From Burkholderiales bacterium (GTDB lineage Bacteria > Pseudomonadota > Gammaproteobacteria > Burkholderiales > SG8-39): 8,003 bases of DNA. The position numbers and the translations under genes are program-made. Positions within the stretch are counted from its first letter, which is position 1. Each line of letters starts with the position of its first letter. Below are positions 4,729 to 8,003 of this stretch, piece after piece. The notes under the pieces are model-generated. The model saw only the letters and a list, made by a program, of their open reading frames with translations, was not told the DNA's origin and made no database searches. The DNA lies in NCBI GenBank assembly GCA_020846575.1, contig JADLDQ010000127.1, positions 1 to 8,003 of the forward strand, in the 5' to 3' direction.

Positions 4729-6453
4729 TCAGGGTGTGGCGAGCGGCGGCAGCTTCCCGCCGGAGATGAAGGTGCCGATGCGGTTGCCCCGGGTGACAGG
4801 CAGGAGCAGGTGCGAGGGCCGCTGCGCGTCGTGGTGCACCGATACGTGCGAAGCGGTGGGCCGGGCGATGCAGCCCATCCCGATGTGCTCGGTGATGTTC
4901 CCGGGTTGGTCATTGTCGGCGCTCTTGATGCGAAGGCCGATGCGCTCGCCGGGCTTGAGCTGTATCCCGATCGGCCGGATCTCGATGTTGAACTCGTACA
5001 CCTCGCCCGGTTTCAGCGGCTCGCGCCGCTCGTGGGGGTGATGGGGCTGCCAGGGTCTTGACTTCTGCGGGTCGGTGCGGCGCTGAGAGCCGCGCAGCCA
5101 GCCGCGGGTGAGCACGCGCTCGCGGCCCGCCGCGTCCTGGTGCAGCAGCGTGGCGAACCAGAACACCTCGGTGTCGGTGGTCGAACCGTAGAGGTTCAGC
5201 ACCACCGGGCCGCACAGTTCGGTCGCCTCGACCATGGGCGGGGTCCAGAAGCGCGCCTCGCCGCGCGAAAACGGCGAGTCCTCGTAGGTGGTGAAGCCCT
5301 CGTTGGGCCAGAACTCGTGCTCCGAAAGCAGGCCGTTCCTGTGCAGGTAGAACGGCGTCCAGCGGGTCCCCGGCACCGGCCAGTCGTCGGCCTCCTTCCA
5401 CTCGCCGGTTCCCTCGATGAAGAGCTGCACCGGCTTCTCGTCCATGATCCCGTTGTCGATGCCCTTCAACCAGTGATCGAACCAGCGCAGCGACTCGTAG
5501 TCGTACTGGTAGCAGGGCCGGTCGAGGTAGATCGGCGGGCCGATGGTGAGGCGCTTGGGGCCCCTCCACGCTTCGAAGGCGCGCACGTCGCCGGGCAGGT
5601 GCAGGCCGTACAGCCCCCAGTCGGCGCCGAGGTAGGCGGGCACCTCGCAGCCTCGCTCGAACTGCACGCGGCGCTCCTGCCAGTATTCGTTGCACAGCGG
5701 GTTGAGCAGGATCTCGCACAGGATCGGGTTGCCGCCCGCGTCCGGCGCGCGCAGCGCGGCGGCGAGCAGCGGATTCTGCGCGATCTCGGGATCGGCGAGC
5801 GCCGCGGCGAGGCCCTGGCGGTAGCGCTCCTCGCCCCACTTCTTCTTCAGCGCGTTGTCGATGGCGAAAAACGGCGCCTGGCGGCGCAGCCAGTACTCGG
5901 TGAACTCGGCCGCCAGGATGCCGCCGCGGTAGAGCAGGTCGCGGTAGCCGTCGGAAAAGCCGTAGGGCGCGAAGATCGCCTTCAAGTGCGGGGGCTTCAG
6001 CGCGGCCGTGCGCTTGGCGAGCATGGAGAAATAGGAAACGCCGTTCATGCCGACGTTGCCGTCCGACCAGGGCTGCACGGCGAGCCACTCGATCGCGTCA
6101 TACAGGTCCTGCACGCTGCGCGGATCCGGTTCGATGTTGCCGAAGAAGCCGCCCGAGCCGCGCGCGCCGCGGATGGTGGCGATCACCATCACGTAGCCGC
6201 GGCGCACGTAGAAGTTGAAGTCGCCCGACTCGATCCAGCCGCGCGCGTAGGAGAAGCCGTTGGGCATCATCGAGGCGCCCTGGACCTCCTTCGAGTACGG
6301 ACTCGGAGCGAACAGCACCGGGTACTTGCCGGGCCTGTCGGGCCGGTACACGTCCGCCTTGAGCCTGACGCCGTCGCCGACGGGAATCTCGACGTTGCGC
6401 TCGAGCGCCACGCCGTACTCGCGCTTCGAGGTCTGCCAGTGGGTGGAAAACAT
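4729..6453 (-). CDS. CocE/NonD-family (peptidase S15-like) serine hydrolase
   Basis: A 574-residue alpha/beta hydrolase of the X-Pro dipeptidyl-peptidase/CocE family, which cleaves esters or amides. The order of parts is: N-terminal 'VEIPVGDGVRLKADVYRP'; 'APSPYSKE', where Tyr53 matches the oxyanion tyrosine of CocE; 'RGARGSGG'; and the nucleophile elbow GMNGVSYFSM with Ser140. A helical cap spans about 170-260, then 'VPAYLGADWGLYGLHLPG' (Asp278, His285), 'WFDHWLKGIDNGIMDEKPVQLFI', and a C-terminal jelly-roll from about 335 onward. The usual GPWxH segment that carries the catalytic histidine reads IGPPIYLDRP (304-313) and has no histidine, so the triad is not the textbook one. No signal peptide, so probably cytoplasmic. 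AGGAGGA lies 7 bases before the ATG. The gene is divergent from the cupin gene, with 252 bp between the starts. Substrate unknown. Confidence 0.9.
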   Translation of the reverse strand: MFSTHWQTSKREYGVALERNVEIPVGDGVRLKADVYRPDRPGKYPVLFAPSPYSKEVQGASMMPNGFSYARGWIESGDFNFYVRRGYVMVIATIRGARGSGGFFGNIEPDPRSVQDLYDAIEWLAVQPWSDGNVGMNGVSYFSMLAKRTAALKPPHLKAIFAPYGFSDGYRDLLYRGGILAAEFTEYWLRRQAPFFAIDNALKKKWGEERYRQGLAAALADPEIAQNPLLAAALRAPDAGGNPILCEILLNPLCNEYWQERRVQFERGCEVPAYLGADWGLYGLHLPGDVRAFEAWRGPKRLTIGPPIYLDRPCYQYDYESLRWFDHWLKGIDNGIMDEKPVQLFIEGTGEWKEADDWPVPGTRWTPFYLHRNGLLSEHEFWPNEGFTTYEDSPFSRGEARFWTPPMVEATELCGPVVLNLYGSTTDTEVFWFATLLHQDAAGRERVLTRGWLRGSQRRTDPQKSRPWQPHHPHERREPLKPGEVYEFNIEIRPIGIQLKPGERIGLRIKSADNDQPGNITEHIGMGCIARPTASHVSVHHDAQRPSHLLLPVTRGNRIGTFISGGKLPPLATP

Positions 6454-6605
6454 GGCTTGCTCCTCCTGTTGCCCGGTGTGCCTGGACCCCGGATGGGCCG
6501 CCGGCGTTCCGATCCCCCGAAAGCGATGCCGCGCGCGAGCTGCGGGATCGGCGCGCGAAGCCTAGCATGAGCGGCGCAATCGGGACGCGCGACCGCGGCC
6601 CGTTC

Positions 6606-6635
6606 TTGATGCGGGCGCGCGCGGGCGCGTATAGT
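6606..6635 (+). promoter_or_regulatory. Sigma-70-type promoter of the cupin gene
   Basis: TTGATG (6606-6611) and TATAGT (6630-6635) are separated by 18 bp. Transcription would start near 6642, giving a leader of about 64 nt to the cupin ATG. No equally good promoter was found for the divergent hydrolase gene. The best candidate there is TAGGCT at 6564-6559 on the minus strand with an upstream TG, but it lacks a -35. Confidence 0.55.
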
Positions 6636-6645
6636 CGCCGGTGCC

Positions 6646-6661
6646 CCGGCCGCACGGCCGG
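6646..6661. repeat. Perfect inverted repeat in the cupin gene leader
   Basis: CCGGCCG-CA-CGGCCGG is a 7-2-7 palindrome starting a few bases after the predicted transcription start and ending 44 bp before the cupin ATG. The position fits a repressor operator or a leader hairpin. In DNA this GC-rich a chance palindrome is not excluded. Confidence 0.5.
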
Positions 6662-6705
6662 TACGCCGCTTCGCGCATCGGACTCGACACCGGGAGGACT
6701 TCGCC

Positions 6706-7158
6706 ATGCCGTTCAAGATCCGCCGCATCGTCACCTCCCACGACGAGAGAGGCCGTGCCGTTGTCGGCGCCGACAGCTGGCTCGAGGCCGCCCCGGGCGT
6801 GATGGACAAGAACCTCGGCAACTGCTGGCTGTGGTCCACCGACTCGATGCCCGCGGACGCCTTCGGGTCCGACCCGGTGCTGCCCGGCGTCAAGCCCGCG
6901 CTGCATCCCAAACCCCACGGCACGGTGTTCCGCATCGTCGAGTTCCCGGCCGGCGCGCCCGCGGTCATGCACAAGACCGATACCGTCGATTACGCGATCG
7001 TCCTCTCGGGCGAGATCGACATGATCCTCGACGACGGCGCGGAAGTTCACATGAATACCGGCGACGTGATGGTCCAGCGCGCCACCTACCACGGCTGGCT
7101 CAACCGCGGCGACAAGCCCTGCCGGATCGCCTTCGTGCTCATCGACTCGAAGCCATAG
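6706..7158 (+). CDS. Single-domain cupin protein
   Basis: A 150-residue protein with one C-terminal cupin barrel. Cupin motif 1 is seen as 'VMHKTDTVDYAIVLSGEIDMIL' with His89, Asp95 and Gly102. Motif 2 is 'TGDVMVQRATYHGWLN' with Gly119, His129 and Asn133. The first motif has only one histidine of the canonical HxH and no clear glutamate, so metal binding, if any, would rest on His89, His129 and a substitute ligand. The N-terminal 75 residues (including 'GNCWLWSTDSMPADAF') form a conserved-looking cap typical of small cupins annotated only as 'cupin domain-containing'. GGAGG lies 8 bases before the ATG. Its divergent partner is a CocE-type hydrolase, and both could belong to one catabolic pathway, but no substrate can be named. 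An enzyme or a binding protein are both possible. Confidence 0.88.
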   Translation: MPFKIRRIVTSHDERGRAVVGADSWLEAAPGVMDKNLGNCWLWSTDSMPADAFGSDPVLPGVKPALHPKPHGTVFRIVEFPAGAPAVMHKTDTVDYAIVLSGEIDMILDDGAEVHMNTGDVMVQRATYHGWLNRGDKPCRIAFVLIDSKP

Positions 7159-7169
7159 CCTCGCCGGGC

Positions 7170-7200
7170 CGCGCCGCGCACCCCAGGCGCGTGCGGCGCG
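7170..7200 (+). terminator. Hairpin after the cupin gene
   Basis: CGCGCCG (7170-7176) pairs with CGGCGCG (7194-7200), with further CAC/GTG pairing inside. It begins 11 bp after the cupin stop, where a terminator would be expected, but no T-run follows. Confidence 0.35.
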
Positions 7201-7346
7201 ATCGATGCCCCGCCGCAGGTCATGACCGCGCTGCAGCACGCACCGCAGGGATCGGGCGTGGCGCATCCGGACTGGCCGGGCGCGGCAAACCGGGTGATTG
7301 CGGAAGGATCGCGACGCCTGCTTCGCAGTACCGCAGCCATCACCCC

Positions 7347-7475
7347 GAAGCCGCCGGCCTCGACCTGGCGGCGCTTGCCGAGCGGCTCGAGGCCGAGCGT
7401 ATCCTGACGCTCGACGACAGGGAATTCGGCGTCCATCGGCTGAGAAGCGGGCGGTCGCTGCGTAACGTGCCGGTT
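7347..7475 (+). pseudogene. Remnant of a PIN-domain (VapC-type) toxin gene, C-terminal part
   Basis: One frame (codons starting at 7347) reads 'EAAGLDLAALAERLEAERILTLDDREFGVHRLRSGRSLRNVP'. This matches the end of PIN-domain ribonuclease toxins, whose pattern is DASxxALAERL...RILTxDxRxFxVxR...P. The last conserved acidic residue is present (Asp at 7413), but the DA motif aspartate is displaced or replaced by Gly. There is no start codon or ribosome site in a sensible place. The upstream half, with its first catalytic Asp and Glu, is not recognisable in any frame; a few residues in another frame just before 7325 (ANRVIAEGSRRLL) could be the shifted continuation. No stop follows the final Pro. 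I read it as a decayed toxin gene just upstream of an intact toxin-antitoxin pair. Apart from this and two hairpins, the 7159-7560 stretch shows nothing. Confidence 0.6.
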
Positions 7476-7536
7476 CGCTGGGCATGCCGGCCGCGCCGAA
7501 CCGCGTGTGGGAGGCGCTGCGGCGCGCCGCGGCGGC

Positions 7537-7553
7537 CGGTCCCCGCGGGACCG
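7537..7553 (+). terminator. Perfect hairpin upstream of the toxin-antitoxin promoter
   Basis: CGGTCCC-CGC-GGGACCG is a 7-bp perfect stem with a 3-nt loop, followed by TCGTTCCTTG. It ends 7 bp before the -35 of the toxin-antitoxin promoter. It may be the old terminator of the decayed toxin gene, insulating the new operon, though the T-tract is weak. Confidence 0.4.
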
Positions 7554-7560
7554 TCGTTCC

Positions 7561-7590
7561 TTGACCCGGATCGCGTCGCGCTGGTGTAAT
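7561..7590 (+). promoter_or_regulatory. Promoter of the toxin-antitoxin operon
   Basis: TTGACC (7561-7566) and TGTAAT (7585-7590) are separated by 18 bp. Transcription would begin near 7597, giving a leader of about 22 nt. The -10 hexamer overlaps the operator palindrome at 7586-7604. Confidence 0.6.
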
Positions 7591-7604
7591 ACCATTGGTA
7601 CTAC
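7586..7604. promoter_or_regulatory. Inverted-repeat operator for autoregulation of the toxin-antitoxin operon
   Basis: GTAATACC-ATT-GGTACTAC has 8-bp arms with one mismatch and covers the -10 element and the start point. Ribbon-helix-helix antitoxins commonly repress their own promoters through such repeats, so binding by the antitoxin or the antitoxin-toxin complex is the natural reading. Confidence 0.6.
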
Positions 7605-7618
7605 CTGTGGAAATGCCG

Positions 7619-7876
7619 ATGCTGACGGTCAAGATGGAGGTCGAACTGGAGCGCCAGGTGCAATCCGCGGCCCGCGCCGCAGGGCTCACCAAGAGCGAGT
7701 TCGTGCGCCGCTGCCTCCACGAGGGTGTGGCGCGGGCGGCAAGGGATGCGAAGCCGACCCCGTGGGAGCTGGGGAAGGATCTTTTCGGCAAGGTCGCAAG
7801 CGGGAACGCCTCCCTCTCCAGGACTCGCGCCCGCGACCTTGTTGCCTCGCGGCGCCGTGCCAAGGATGCTGATTGA
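7619..7876 (+). CDS. vapB: Ribbon-helix-helix antitoxin of a VapBC-type pair
   Basis: An 85-residue protein. Residues 2-8 (LTVKMEV) form the DNA-binding strand, and helices span about 8-21 and 24-36 (LTKSEFVRRCLHEGV), the ribbon-helix-helix pattern. The C-terminal part 'WELGKDLFGKVASGNASLSRTRARDLVASRRRAK' resembles the toxin-wrapping tail of antitoxins paired with PIN toxins. ATG 7619 is preferred because GTGGAA lies about 7 bases upstream. ATG 7613 (two residues longer) is possible. A TTG at 7595 would fall upstream of the predicted transcription start. The gene overlaps the toxin start by 11 bp. By family knowledge it neutralises the toxin and represses its own promoter through the operator at 7586-7604. 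Confidence 0.82.
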   Translation: MLTVKMEVELERQVQSAARAAGLTKSEFVRRCLHEGVARAARDAKPTPWELGKDLFGKVASGNASLSRTRARDLVASRRRAKDAD

Positions 7877-8003
7877 CAGTGGTCCGCTGGTCGCGCTCTT
7901 CGACAGGAGCGACACCTGGCACGAGCCCGTTGCGTCGTTTCTCAAGAGCTATCGCGGCGAGCTCGACACCTCGGCGGCAAACGTGACCGAAGCGGCCTGG
8001 ATC
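7866..8003 (+). CDS. vapC: PIN-domain ribonuclease toxin (VapC-type), N-terminal part, cut by the window edge
   Basis: The first 46 codons are visible and open to the last base. The start MLIDSGPLVALFDRSD has the first conserved PIN aspartate (Asp4), and 'TSAANVTEAAWI' carries the conserved glutamate (Glu42). These are two of the four acidic residues that hold Mg or Mn in the nuclease site; the other two lie beyond the window. The ATG overlaps the antitoxin reading frame by 11 bp, indicating coupled translation. The predicted action is cleavage of cellular RNA when free of antitoxin; the exact target is unknown. So far nothing suggests inactivation, in contrast to the PIN remnant upstream. 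Confidence 0.85.
   Translation, partial: MLIDSGPLVALFDRSDTWHEPVASFLKSYRGELDTSAANVTEAAWI

Noticed and set aside
5140..6570. Open frame of 476 codons on the plus strand opposite the hydrolase gene
   Set aside because: Antisense shadow with low-complexity composition; the opposite strand has clear CocE-family motifs.
7222..7407. Open frame of 61 codons downstream of the cupin gene
   Set aside because: No ribosome site or family motif; its second half is the out-of-frame reading of the PIN remnant.
6562..7863. Open frame of 433 codons on the minus strand opposite the cupin and antitoxin genes
   Set aside because: It crosses two supported genes, two promoters and an operator on the other strand and has no recognisable domain.
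1..8003. tRNA, rRNA, CRISPR repeats, insertion sequences
   Set aside because: No cloverleaf, rRNA segment, regularly spaced repeats, transposase motifs or terminal inverted repeats were seen on either strand.

Overview
The window is clearly GC-rich and gene-dense, with strong G/C bias at third codon positions. A perfect FNR-type box, a CRP-like regulator, an FmdB-type zinc ribbon, a CocE/NonD hydrolase and a VapBC-type pair together suggest a proteobacterium, most likely a betaproteobacterium of the Burkholderiales/Rhodocyclales kind. That placement is inferred from gene content and composition. No rRNA, tRNA, insertion sequence or CRISPR array is visible.

Left part (1-3250, minus strand): a three-gene operon read right to left. 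It begins with a MoaD/ThiS-like ubiquitin-fold protein ending in Gly-Gly, followed by an 874-residue [4Fe-4S] molybdopterin oxidoreductase without a Tat signal. A 4-bp ATGA overlap then leads into a DmsB-like ferredoxin subunit cut by the window edge. Upstream lies a 16-bp palindrome containing TTGAT-N4-ATCAA, centred about 41 bp upstream of the start point predicted from a TAATTT -10 element. This is the geometry of an FNR-activated class II promoter, so the operon probably encodes a cytoplasmic enzyme used when oxygen is low. Its substrate is not evident.

Middle part (3411-4728): a CRP/FNR-superfamily regulator (minus strand) with its own likely terminator, divergent from a 53-residue FmdB-type zinc-ribbon gene (plus strand). 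The shared upstream region has a degenerate FNR-like site spaced from a -10-like hexamer almost exactly as in the Mo-enzyme promoter. A hairpin-rich, very GC-rich spacer separates the zinc-ribbon gene from the convergent hydrolase gene.

Right part (4729-8003): a 574-residue CocE/NonD-family serine hydrolase (minus strand) is divergent from a 150-residue single-domain cupin (plus strand). The cupin has a recognisable promoter followed by a perfect palindrome in its leader. Next comes about 430 bp without an intact gene, holding hairpins and the decayed C-terminal end of a PIN-domain toxin. The window closes with an apparently intact type II toxin-antitoxin operon: a ribbon-helix-helix antitoxin under a promoter overlapped by an inverted-repeat operator, and the first 46 codons of a PIN-domain toxin overlapping it by 11 bp.

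The most notable unit is the FNR-controlled Mo-enzyme operon carrying its own MoaD-like protein. I do not recognise it as a characterised system.
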